NCBI RefSeq assembly: GCF_041381155.1
Contig: NC_091147.1
Span: forward strand, 8,082,837 to 8,146,836
Length of the DNA: 64,000 bases
Direction of reading: 5' to 3'
Origin: Argopecten irradians
Lineage: Eukaryota; Mollusca; Bivalvia; Pectinida; Pectinidae
Program-made: the position numbers and the translations under genes
Part shown: positions 10,836 through 21,232 of the stretch, piece after piece
How positions within the stretch are numbered: position 1 is the stretch's first letter
Layout of the letters: the number at the start of each line of letters is the position of its first letter
Notes under the pieces: model-generated
Database searches by the model: none
What the model was told of the DNA's origin: nothing
What the model saw: the letters and a program-made list of their open reading frames with translations, nothing else

Positions 10836-13800
10836 CTTGGAGGAGTGTAACGGAAACCAGACTTTCACGGTTACGTTTGTTGAAGTTAATCAGGCGATTG
10901 GTTGTAATTGTTTGTTCTGTATCGGGTGACATTGAACGCTAATGGATACATTTTTTTCTAGAGATATTATTGAAAGATAAATTTTGATAAAACATTATTG
11001 ACAGGTCCCGATATTGGTCAGTCTCTAGAATGTTGCCTCGTTCTTTAATTCCGCGTAAGTCATGTTAATTTTCATAAATGCACCGCATGATTACAAAAAT
11101 TCATTGAAGCCAATTCATCTCGAAAACTTTGTATACCGATTCTTTTTCTTAATGTTCTTTAGACTATAACAACACTATCAATCAAACTAGCCTACCTTTT
11201 TTCTCTACAATGAAAACAAAAAGAACCTCTCTATGCGAGATGTTTCGGTAAGGGCATCTCTCACATTAAGGTGGTTCGATACAGTTAGGCATTAAAATTT
11301 CCCCTCGTTTAATTTTCTTTAAAATTTGCTTACTGAAAAATTGATTGATAAACTGTTTATTAAGGCTTTTATTTGAAATTTGACCGTGCGGTTTTGGAAA
11401 TATTGTACTCTCAATAACCCTACTTTACCGTCTGATTTTCTCAAAATACAATTTTACTCACATATTTCCAAAGCTTGGAAATTGACTGAAATATTTCAAA
11501 CAACATTTATCATCTTTAATTTGTAAGTTTTTATGGCTATCAATGACTTCAATGTCGTTTCCACTCTTAAAAATACATTAATTGCGATTGTTTTACGCGA
11601 GTGCGGATATATGAGGCCTGAAAAGGGCAATTTTTGCATTTGAATTTCAACTTAAAACCTAATTTCAAAAAAATGTGTCGTTAAATTTTCTTAATTTTTT
11701 GTCCACGCAATAAGACAGTTGTTCGGCTTCAAAAGTCGTTTTAGGCAGATATTAAAGCATAAATTTTAATTTGGCGCCAAAATTGTAGCCATGAAAAGCA
11801 TCTTCGTGACAACGATCGAAGTTGATAATTTTAACTTGATCACAAAAATGTCGGTAAAATCGATGTCATCATACACAACTGTATGCCTTTGTATGTTTTT
11901 TGGGAAGATTTCTGCATATCTAATACATGAAGATATATATTTATTATCCGAAGTAAATTAAAACAGATTTTTTGGAATCTCAAGATTACCTGTACTGTAA
12001 GCCTAAGAAAATCTCTTATTTTGAATCTTCGATCTACGTTCAGTTGATAACTGTAGATAGGAAAATAATTGATCTATGTCTACATGTACATGCTTACTTT
12101 CTATATCACATATACAATATTGTTGTTGACACTAGCGTACATGTGTTATTTCGTAAGATAGTATTTGATCAATTGAATCCGAGTACTTCCATGCATTTTC
12201 TCAAAACATGAAATACAAATACATGCATCGTCTAATTACAGTAGTTATGCATTATCGTACATGTACACAGTAAATAAAGTCGTGTTGCCCGAACGAGTTA
12301 GTGCTCATTGAAGATCATATTAGCTAACATGAAACATGTGGACATCTAAATAAGCAATATCCATGAAATATACTGGCTTGTACAAATTGAACCAAAAGCA
12401 GGGGTGGGGCGATCGAGATGAAAATATTTCTATATAGATCTGTAGTTTTATACTAGAGGATTACGCGGCAAATGATTTAATTTTGCATCCTCTCTATAAC
12501 ACATGCATGTATATTAAGTGTTAAATATGTCGGAGATGAATAGAAAATGTTTTAATCACTTGATTGCTATGAAATTTCATTTTATGCAGTTCAAGACCGT
12601 TTCGGCATATATCAGTCCGTTTGTATGAGTTATGTTATTTGTTTCGTGTTATATTAGCCTAGCCAAATTCAAACATCTGACAACATAATTTTTCTACTTT
12701 GTCGAAGCTAGATCCTACACCTACCGTACAAACTTTGATTTTCATCCGGTATCAAGCTTTCGGCAAACCTATTTAAGTACAATATCGACAAATACGCCGT
12801 TTATCGACTAAACCATCCTGATTTTAACGTTAAAAGGTAAGATATCGTTAGACGGATAACATATAGATAGCTATTCTTCATAATCTTAGTCACAAAAGAG
12901 TTTCTATGTGCAGTTCCGAACGCACTCATTAACCCGAGGAAATCCGAGCGTACGGATATTTGTTGTTATTAATGGGAAGTTAATATGATCAAACAAAAAC
13001 TTTTTGGGATTCTTTTTCATATTTGAGCAATGCATCTTATCAATAAATATATTCGAAAACCCCAAAACAAGGCGCCATATTAACATCATGTGCTGTCATT
13101 GACAACTGATGGTTACTATAGCCAATGGGAAGCCAATGGTACTGTACTACTCAAATCGGTCAACGTAAGATGTAATGATGATGTAACAAACATGCTGATT
13201 GAAATTAACAAAACACATGTTGAGACTGAAATTGTCTAGTAAAATAGAATTAAGCAAAAATATATTGGGATATTTTTTTCTGAAAGTATGTTAGTTAAAA
13301 TATATTTACTATTGAATTTAGAGCGATGTAAAAACATTGAAAAGAATTTCGTCCTTGTCCGTACTTGAGGGTTCCTCGATCAAGTCTATTATACTTGGCA
13401 ATGACCTCAGATTAATAACTCAACGTCTTTTTGGAAGTTAATACATCTAATTCTGGTGCTTCAGATACAGAGCCTCACACCTAATGCCCACTCTCCCCAC
13501 TCACTCTAATTATTGAATAGCCAGCGATTGTATCGGAGAAAATGTTATATTTATTTAAGGTAGTTGAAAGTTTATCATAATATCTGAACTCGAACACTAC
13601 CAAAACTTGCGACCAAAACGAACCGACAAAGCACTAAAGGTTAGACGAATAATTCGATAGGATTTCATTTCTTATTCATCTAAATTCATTTCCTGTCATA
13701 TACTCAAAAGACGTTTTAAACTGCAAATATCATCAAAGACTTGTAGTGAATAAGTGTAAGTGGACCAATTAGTGTGACTAAAGTTAGAACTGCTTTTTAT

Positions 13801-14190
13801 GTTTTATTTACTTGTTGTAAATACATAAATTATAGTTTTATTTTATCAATATACTGCTTATTTAAAGGGAATATTCAGTCAGGCTAATTACAGAGCAAAT
13901 ATTTTGCATAAATGATTCTGCATTCCTTATAAAACATATATATAACATAAAATTATGACAAATTCCACATCGTTCTTAAGAATTTTAATTGATACCATTG
14001 AAATTGCAACACGATTAAGCTGGTACAATACTTACGCTGTATCCATACCCAAGCCAATGTCACGTACGTTAAATGAAATCTTTATTGGTGAATATGTCAC
14101 TATTAAGTGGGAAAATCCCAGCCTTCTGGAATCCACTACATATGTTAGACACAGTTAATGCCTCCTGCCACGTTCACATAAAATACCTGC
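10836..14190. other. Long unassigned region downstream of the LPMO gene
   Basis: Contains the presumed LPMO 3' UTR (start), many stop codons and no reading frame resembling a known family. Part near 11280-11950 may be an old repeat, but I could match it to nothing else in the window. Confidence 0.4.
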
Positions 14191-14197
14191 AATGCCA

Positions 14198-14483
14198 TTA
14201 AAAAGATATCGGCTTTCCTGGATGGTAACGTAGCCAGTTACTTTGAAATGTTGAACGCTTTCTTTTCAGGTGTCCGAAAACCGTTAGCGGTGGAAGTAGT
14301 GATAAAATTATTCCGTTTTGCTTGGCAAAGTCAAGATCCTCTTTTGATAGATGGGAATCATGATTATCAAACAAAATGAGCAATGGTTGTCCTTGACTGG
14401 TTTCACCTGTTTCAGAAACAAAAGAAAACTTTTCGCTGCCATCCAACCAGAAGAATGAACAGTTCCCTTCCCCTGCGAGTCGT
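14198..14483 (-). pseudogene. DDE_1 (Tigger/pogo-type) transposase fragment
   Basis: The minus-strand reading AGEGNCSFFWLDGSEKFSF, then GQPLLILFDNHDSHLSKE and NGIILSLLPP matches the central catalytic part of DDE_1 superfamily transposases (second Asp in DNHDSH). The usual H-T-x-x-L-Q-P-L-D block is missing, since LLPPL jumps straight to FGHLK; no full domain remains. Confidence 0.72.
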
Positions 14484-14494
14484 TGATGGAAACG

Positions 14495-14872
14495 TCATGA
14501 ATAAAAATTCATGAATATTCTTCAATCATTCATGAATATCTTCATGCAATTCATGAACTTAAAACTTCATGAATAATTTAAGAGAAATATTTCATGAACT
14601 TTAATGAATCCTTTCATTCATGAATCTCTTATATTCATGAAATCTTGAACATTCGTAAATCACTTATTCATTAACTCATTCATGAATTTGAAGAATATTC
14701 ATGAACTTTAAATCACCATGAATGTTTATTTGTGATAAGTTATGAATTATTCATGAACTACAACTCGCAGCAACAATTAATGAATATTCATGAAATTTCA
14801 GAACCTGAACAATTCATGAATTTTCATGAACTTGAGTAACGTCAGTGTTTTCTTCATGAAGTTTCATGAATG
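14495..14872. repeat. Cluster of about 15 TTCATGAA palindromes
   Basis: The 8-base palindrome TTCATGAA occurs about 15 times in roughly 370 bases at irregular spacing, most followed by TATTC, CTT or TT, with variants such as TTAATGAA between. It begins just beyond the transposase fragment. Confidence 0.85.
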
Positions 14873-14957
14873 AAAGATGGAGTCAGCAGCAACATTTTAG
14901 TTTGATTGAGTTTAAAGCCAAAACCTTGAAACGTTGTATTGAAATGGCCACTGAATT

Positions 14958-14998
14958 CCACAAGATTCTACTGCTGGAATATCACTGGAATCTTGTGG
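14958..14998. repeat. Perfect 11-bp inverted repeat
   Basis: CCACAAGATTC (14958-14968) pairs with GAATCTTGTGG (14988-14998) across a 19-base loop. Confidence 0.8.
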
Positions 14999-15156
14999 TA
15001 GTCAAGTGTTACCCTACAGAAATGTTCATGTCAATTCCACTGGATTCAAGTGATCTTTCCAGTGGTGTTTCCTTTGATATTTCCAATAGAATTCAAATGG
15101 TAAATTTCTATAAAATTTTCTATCAAACCAATGTATATTATTTTGGGATAAATTAT

Positions 15157-15203
15157 TTGTTTGTTTGTTTGATTAATTAACGTCCTATTAACAGCTAGGG
15201 ATC
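15157..15203 (-). mobile_element. SINE tail fragment
   Basis: TTTGTTTGTTTGATTAATTA followed by ACGTCCTATTAACAGCTA, the family A 3' end read on the opposite strand, truncated after about 45 bases. Confidence 0.75.
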
Positions 15204-15847
15204 AATTAAATATTTGATATAAAAAGTTCTTGTGACAAGGTATATTCCATATATCAATAAATAACATCAGAAAAGTGTTCATTATGTTTCCATACTGCCA
15301 TAGATAAGTGATAAGAAAATCTGTTTTCAGGAATATGCAGATATCAATTTCATAATACATTTCAAGTAAATTAATATTTTGTCGAAAATAAACTTATAGT
15401 TGAAAAGCATGATAGTTTATATGGACAATTTAATTCGATAAAGTTTGACAAATACACAAACCTATATCTGGAAAAAGAATTGCAGATAAATCAAGACCTA
15501 CTAAAAATGTTCATCATTGGTTAAAGAAATTCAGGAATTGGATTATCCTTTCACTAAATGCCAAAACTTCCACACCAAACAACTGACCTGTTTTCTTGTA
15601 ACTATCGTTGCTATTCTTTTAGTGATTTGTGGCATTTCGTAAGAGGTCTGGTGACGTGGTGTCAATCCTTTTTCTATTGTATGTTCGCACCAAATTATAA
15701 TTCTGAAATAGAATAACCACTGACGGTAAAAGGGTATCAAGTAAAACAGCAAATTCTTCTCAAATGATGTGTTATCTCCTTAGGGACCATACATATTATC
15801 GTGACAAATATGTCGTGATTTAAAAAATAAATAACAATAAAAAGAAC
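15204..15847. other. Unassigned sequence
   Basis: No gene or repeat recognised. Confidence 0.4.
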
Positions 15848-16080
15848 AATTGTGGTTGTTTTCCGCTGTAAAGTCAATGCCTCCAATCTATCATATTTCA
15901 AGAACCCCAAACACAGCTAGCATAACCCGATTACAGGAAAATGAAGCTTTTGTAATTCATGAATCTAAATGTTCTCAAAAGTCCGCAAACCTGATCAGTC
16001 TTCTCCCTAACATGGTTGTCGAAACTGAAATCTACATCAAACGTTACGCTAATGTATTTTTCCTTGACTGTCTTTACCAA
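15848..16080. repeat. Dispersed repeat (family C), copy 1
   Basis: ATTGTGGTTGTTTTCCGCTG ... CTATCATATTTCAA ... TGATCAGTCTTCTCCCTAACATGG ... GTATTTTTCCTTGACTGTC. The same ordered blocks recur at 41728-41895. Confidence 0.65.
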
Positions 16081-16153
16081 GACGTGTCTCCTTCGGAACT
16101 ATCATCAGCATTTTTGAATTCTTGATATCAGCTTCGAATTCCTCCATCTGGCT

Positions 16154-16463
16154 CTGCAGGTAGGCGGTAGAATTTTGCTTGCTGTCCCTATTGCATGATC
16201 GTAAAAGGCGACTGAATTTAGTATCTTATCTTCTTTCCTGTCTTTGGTCTTCCTAATGCCTCCCTCGACACTGGCTCACTGGCCCGTTTTCAGCATGTGA
16301 CCATGCACGATATGTTGCTATGTGTCATCGAAGGCATTCTTCAGTGAAATAGCATTGTAAAAAGGGCAACAGTTCCACTACAAGAAGATACAACACGACC
16401 ATACCGCAGTCTCCCAAAACACGCATTTCGCACTTCACACCCGCTACAAACTGCATACATGGG
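16154..16463 (+). mobile_element. Composite SINE, plus copy with internal rearrangement
   Basis: Begins CTGCAGGTAGGCGGTAGAAT and CATGATCGTAAAAGGCGACT. Most of the tRNA-like modules are missing. It ends at GCATACATGGG, where an inverted copy begins. Confidence 0.75.
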
Positions 16464-16980
16464 TTTGTTTGATTAATTAACGTCCTATTAACAGCTATGG
16501 TCATGTAAGGACGGCCTCCCATGTATGCGGTGTGTTGTTTGTATGTTGTGCGAGGTGCGTGTTTCGGGAGACTGCGGTATATTCATGCTGTGTCTTCTTG
16601 TATAGTGGAACTTTTGCCCTTTTTATAGTGCTAAATCACTGGAGCATGCCGCCGAAGACACCAAGCAACACACCCCACCCGGTCACATTATACTGACAAC
16701 GGGCGAACCAGTCGTCCCACTCCCTTTTTGCTGAGCGCTAAGCAGGAGCAGAAACTACCACTTTTATATACTTTGGTGTGTCTCGGCCAGGGGACAGAAC
16801 CCAGAGCCTTCCTCACAGTGGCGAACGCTCAACTCAAGGCCAAAAATGAGGCGGTGCCAAGGGAGGCATTAGGAAGGATAAAGTCAGTTAGGAAGAATAG
16901 GAAAGATAAAATCCTAAATTTAGTCGCCTTTTACGATCATGCAATAGGGGCAGCAGGTACAATTCTAACGCCCTACCTGC
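16464..16980 (-). mobile_element. Composite SINE, full-length minus copy
   Basis: On plus it runs from TTTGTTTGATTAATTAACGT to ACGCCCTACCTGC. On its own strand the order is: a conserved head with GCATGATCGTAAAAGGCGAC; tRNA-like module 1 (TTGAGCGTTCGCC and GGGTTCTGTCCCC type boxes); tRNA-like module 2 (TTAGCGCTCAGC and GACTGGTTCGCCCG); a body with ATAGCACTATAAAAAGGGC; and a tail ending ATTAATCAAACAAA. Confidence 0.85.
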
Positions 16981-17775
16981 ATACATGGGATGCCGTCCTT
17001 ACATAACTTGATGTCAATAGGACGTTGATTGATCAAACAAACACACACACGCTACAAACTTCATACATGGGATGCCGTCCTTACATAACTTGATGTCAAT
17101 AGGACGTTGATTGATCAAACAAACACACACACGCTACAAACTGCATACATGGGATGCCGTCCTTACATAACTTGATGTCAATAGGACGTTGATTGATCAA
17201 ACAAACACACACACGCTACAAACTTCATACATGGGATGCCGTCCTTACATAACTTGATGTCAATAGGACATTGATTGATCAAACAAACACACACACGCTA
17301 CAAACTTCATACATGGGATGCCGTCCTTACATAACTTGATGTCAATAGGACGTTGATTGATCAAACAAACACACACACGCTACAAACTGCATACATGGGA
17401 TGCCGTCCTTACATAACTTGATGTCAATAGGACGTTGATTGATCAAACAAACACACACACGCTACACACTTCATACATGGGAGGCCGTCCTTACATAACT
17501 TGATGTCAATAGGACGTTGATTGATCAAACAAACACACACACGCTACAAACTGCATACATGGGAGGCCGTCCTTACATTACTTGATGTCAATAGGACGTT
17601 GATTGATCAAACAAACACACACACGCCACAAACTGCATACATGGGAGGCCGTCCTTACATAACTTGTTAATAGGACGTTGATTGATCAAACAAACACACA
17701 CACGCTACACACTGCATACATGGGAGGCCGTCCTTACATTACTGTGGCTGTTAATAGGACGTCAATTAATCAAAT
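16970..17775 (+). repeat. 82-bp tandem array built from the SINE tail
   Basis: GCTACAAACT (or a variant) recurs at 17051, 17133, 17215, 17297, 17379, 17461, 17543, 17625 and 17704: steps of 82, the last 79. Each unit holds CATACATGGGATGCCGTCCT, ATAGGACGTTGATTGATCAA and AAACACACACAC, i.e. the 3' end of the SINE with its tail retained. Later units carry the family-typical GGGAGGCC, earlier ones GGGATGCC. Confidence 0.92.
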
Positions 17776-18006
17776 AAACAAAAAAATCGTTATCTAGAAT
17801 ATGTTTCACTTTTTTTAGAAACTCGGATTTCGATAGCGGATACAACTTGTCATAGATCATATATATTCTTGCATTTATTTAGACAATCTGATTGAATTAC
17901 AGATCCTTATAACCACTCCGTTCAATAGAGGATCTGATGACCCCTAATGGAATTTTCTCAGGTTCTCTTATCTATATTTTAATCAGATTGCGATTTTGAT
18001 CTCTTA

Positions 18007-18180
18007 AGATGCTCCACCGCCGACAGCTGCTCAGCATTTGAACAATAACTGATGTTTAATCATGTATATATATGTATGTGTCAAATTTACTAAAAAAATA
18101 ATTCATATAAAATAATTAATTTTGCTTTTGGTGCATGCATAATCAGTACTTCATATTTTAAGTCATTCCGTGAATGTAAC
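18007..18180 (+). mobile_element. TTAA-type MITE (family D), left part, cut by the Gypsy insertion
   Basis: Starts AGATGCTCCACCGCCGACAG like the copies at 38550 and 44561, continues with TTTGAACAATAA and GGTGCATGC blocks shared with them, and stops where the Gypsy LTR begins at 18185. Confidence 0.6.
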
Positions 18181-18184
18181 GTAT

Positions 18185-18512
18185 TGTAACGGCCAAGTGG
18201 TATGACCAAAACCACTATAATCCAGGTAGCGTATATGACCGTACATAGGTTAGGTGTCAATCTGATTGATGCCAAATCCATAAAGGACTTCACTAATGGT
18301 CAAGGAATCTGTCAGTCAAGGCTGTCATTTGTCATGCTTCAGTCACTGTGAAATTCATCAGGAATCTTCTTCAGCACAGCATCAGCAGCAGTAATAAATA
18401 TTCTGGAACCATTCAGTCTTATTGTCTTTGTCAATGTTTATATATCCGGGGAGTTATCCACCCTTGGACCATTAGGGTTAACCATATTCTATTAACAAAC
18501 TTTAGAATAGTA
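18185..18512 (-). repeat. Gypsy 3' LTR, distal piece
   Basis: Aligns base for base in length with 31817-32145 and stops at the nested insertion; its end GGCCGTTACA abuts the GTAT target duplication. Confidence 0.88.
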
Positions 18513-19221
18513 TCATAAGATTTTTGTTGTTGTATATTGTTGATTGATTGTTGGTTGTTTCCGGACCGTTAGTATTGGTTGAATCAGCAGGACACAAAAC
18601 AAAGAGTTCGACTGGCTTATACTCGTTTCTTGTATTGGTAATTTGAATTGGTTTTCATTTCATAAATAAACAAAATAGTGGCACATTTCATAGAAGGTAA
18701 ATTTAAAGTTCACTGATATTGGTAATCCAATGTAGACACTGTATATTATGTCCGTAGATGGCAATCCATCAATAAGTATTTGGAAATCCAACCTTTGAAA
18801 ATATGTAATATAAGTCCGATATAGTGGACCGTCTTGTCCGCTTGACCGTTGGGATCCAAGTGGCCTCCAAATATCAAAAGCCGTTTTTATGAAGTCTACT
18901 GTCCAGTTTGGCAGGTAACTCCGGATGTAAGGTTAATTACATAACAATTGAAAGTCTTGACAATTGAGTGTGTGCTTTGATATACAGTAAAAAGACTTTC
19001 CAAGCCTTAATGACACCAACGCCTCTGGTAGAGATATCGACAGTATACACGCTTTGATTGACACGTGAAGAATTGAGCGTCATATTAATTGGCGGTAATT
19101 CCACAAAGATAAGGACATAAGGTAGATATAAAGATCTGAATAATTAACTATCAAAACATTCACAGGTAAATTATAAACAATTATGTAAGAACAATAAACG
19201 TACGAAATTTCGCTATGATAA
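18513..19221 (-). repeat. LTR of the nested element (3' on minus)
   Basis: TCATAAG...GCTATGATAA. Nearly identical to 20520-21232, including TTCGACTGGCTTATACTCG and GACACCAACGCCTCTGGTAG. Confidence 0.88.
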
Positions 19222-19431
19222 CTTCCTTCGCGCTCCGTTAGACTCTGTCCCAGAGTCTAAATGAAAAGTTTGTGAAAATGAATAATGTTCATTCAATAAT
19301 TGTCCTTCAAATAAACACATATGTAATAAAAGTGGATATTGTTGTTCTCAAGAGACTATCATTTAATAACTTCTTAATATTTAGAAGAATTATAGTCTAA
19401 GCACGGGTTTCGCAAAACTACTAAAAAGGTA

Positions 19432-20460
19432 TTAATAGTAGCCGAATTGATTTGGCCGAAATGGTTGGTTATAATTATGAGGTGCATAATTTTGGTAATT
19501 TTGTTGAGGAGTTTGAAAGTTAACAAAACAGTTTTCTCTTTCAGAATTTTGAATTTTGCTTTCAAGATCAGCCATTGTTTTCTTGAAACTTGGGTTATCT
19601 TTTTCGAAACGGGCTATTTTGTCATTTTTCTCTGTGTTTCTTTTTTCGAAGAATTCATTCTCCCGCTTTAAACGTTCATGTTCACCTTCATACATATTAA
19701 ATGTTCTGGCAAAAGATTCTTTAAGCTTGTTTGTATAAGTTTGCAGTTCGTTTAATTCTGATTTCAAACGTTCATTTTCAACTTCAAGATTCGCATTGGT
19801 GATTTTAAGCTCTTTAATTTCTTGTTCGTTTTCATTCGTGCCATGAGTGATTTTGATTTCTGTTGCTTGTATTAGATTTCTTTTGTTTATTTTGGTAAAT
19901 TCTGAGTCCGAAAGGTCCGAAAATGGAAATAAAACTGCGATTGATTTCCGTGAGATAAATTCTGCCATTCGTTTTGCGTCCCTGCTTTTATGAAACGTAC
20001 TTTTCGATTTAGGTTTTGGATTGGATTGGTCCGAAATTGGGCGCTTTGAAAAACAGGCCCGTGAAAAATGTCCAAATTTGCCACATTTGAAGCATTGGGC
20101 TGATTTTGCTTGACAATTGATATTGACGTGCTCTTGAAAACAATGTAATACCCACTTACCACATCTATAACACTGGTTTCGGGGCGATGACTGTGAGGAT
20201 TGTGGCCTGATGGATGACATCGAGGTTCCCTGGTGCTTTGTAACCGTTGTTTGGCAAGCGTCGTTGGGTGCAAATGTCCATCTCCGGTTGGCCGTTAAGT
20301 ATGGAAGGTAAATGGTTCGTTTGGATACGGGGAATGTTGTCTGGTACGCAGTGTTATTTCGGCGTGTGGTTAACATTTCTGACGTCTTCAAGAGCATATG
20401 TGGCGATAATCTTGGTCTTCCAAGGATGAGATTCGCTGAGGTTCCCGGGATCTTGTACAC
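19432..20460 (-). CDS. Gag-like zinc-knuckle/coiled-coil protein of the nested element
   Basis: Open for 342 codons. The first codon of the open stretch is GTG; the first Met is about 21 codons in (MLLKTSEML), so the true start is uncertain. A Cys/His-rich part (about 95-140) has one irregular knuckle (CYRCGKW...) and one perfect CX2CX4HX4C knuckle (CFKCGKFGHFSRAC). A long heptad-like coiled coil follows (about 205-315; LEVENERLKSELNELQ), then a Gln/Asn/Tyr-rich end (QNYQNYAPHNYNQP). No protease or RT motifs. This resembles a nucleocapsid-like RNA-binding protein; a function in packaging the element is inferred. Its long uninterrupted frame contrasts with the broken host Gypsy. Confidence 0.7.
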   Translation of the reverse strand: MYKIPGTSANLILGRPRLSPHMLLKTSEMLTTRRNNTAYQTTFPVSKRTIYLPYLTANRRWTFAPNDACQTTVTKHQGTSMSSIRPQSSQSSPRNQCYRCGKWVLHCFQEHVNINCQAKSAQCFKCGKFGHFSRACFSKRPISDQSNPKPKSKSTFHKSRDAKRMAEFISRKSIAVLFPFSDLSDSEFTKINKRNLIQATEIKITHGTNENEQEIKELKITNANLEVENERLKSELNELQTYTNKLKESFARTFNMYEGEHERLKRENEFFEKRNTEKNDKIARFEKDNPSFKKTMADLESKIQNSERENCFVNFQTPQQNYQNYAPHNYNQPFRPNQFGYY

Positions 20461-20519
20461 ACGTAACTTGGCTTACAAATATAAATTTGGCAAGTTACAT
20501 CGGATACTCACACCAATTT

Positions 20520-21232
20520 TCATAAGAATTTTTTGTTCTGTGTATGATTGTTGATTGATTGTTGGTTGTTTTCGGACCGTTATTATTGGTTGAATTAGCA
20601 GGACACAAAACAAAGAGTTCGACTGGCTTATACTCGTTTCTTGTATTGGTAATTTGAATTGGTTTTAATTTCATAAATAAAAAAAATAGTGGCACATTTC
20701 ATAGAAGGTAAATTTAAAGTTCACTGATATTGGTAATCCAATGTAGACACTGTATATTATGTCCGTAGATGGCAATCCATCAATAAGTATTTGGAAATCC
20801 AACCTTTGAAAATATGTAATATAAGTCCGATATAGTGGACCGTTTTGTCCGCTTGACCGTTGGGATCCAAGTGGCCTCCAAATATCAAAAGCCGTTTTTA
20901 TGAAGTCTACTGTCCAGTTTGGCAGGTAACTCCGGATGTAAGGTTAATTACATAACAATTGAAAGTCTTGACAATAGAGTGTGTGCTTTGATATACAGTA
21001 AAAAGACTTTCCAAGCCTTAATGACACCAACGCCTCTGGTAGAGATATCGACAGTATACACGCTTTGATTGACACGTGAAGAATTGAGCGTCATATTAAT
21101 TGGCGGTAATTCCACAAAGATAAGGACATAAGGTAGATATAAAGATCTGAATAATTAACTATCAAAACATTCACAGGTAAATTATAAACAATTATGTAAG
21201 AACAATAAATGTACGAAATTTCGCTATGATAA
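20520..21232 (-). repeat. LTR of the nested element (5' on minus)
   Basis: TCATAAG...GCTATGATAA, matching 18513-19221. The start is the most diverged stretch. Confidence 0.88.

Larger units (their letters stand above)
18513..21232 (-). mobile_element. Nested 2.7-kb LTR element coding only a zinc-knuckle/coiled-coil protein (TR-GAG-like)
   Basis: Two direct repeats of about 710 bp (18513-19221 and 20520-21232) flank a 1.3-kb interior. The insert splits the Gypsy LTR; the shared AATAGTAT on both sides allows a 5-bp target duplication TAGTA. On minus, a purine tract GAAGGAAG directly precedes the second LTR, and the first LTR is followed within four bases by TGGTGTGAG, a possible primer site. 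The LTRs differ at about eight positions beyond the variable first 35 bases. There is no protease, RT or integrase, so mobilisation must be in trans. Confidence 0.8.

Noticed and set aside
14866..15180. 104-codon plus-strand open frame after the TTCATGAA cluster
   Set aside because: No recognisable motif, runs into a SINE tail; composition looks random. Only its inverted repeats were kept as features.
16728..17006. Open frames such as PRAFLTVANAQLKAKNEAVP recurring at 8677, 36139 and 36331
   Set aside because: They are translations of the SINE tRNA-like modules, not proteins.
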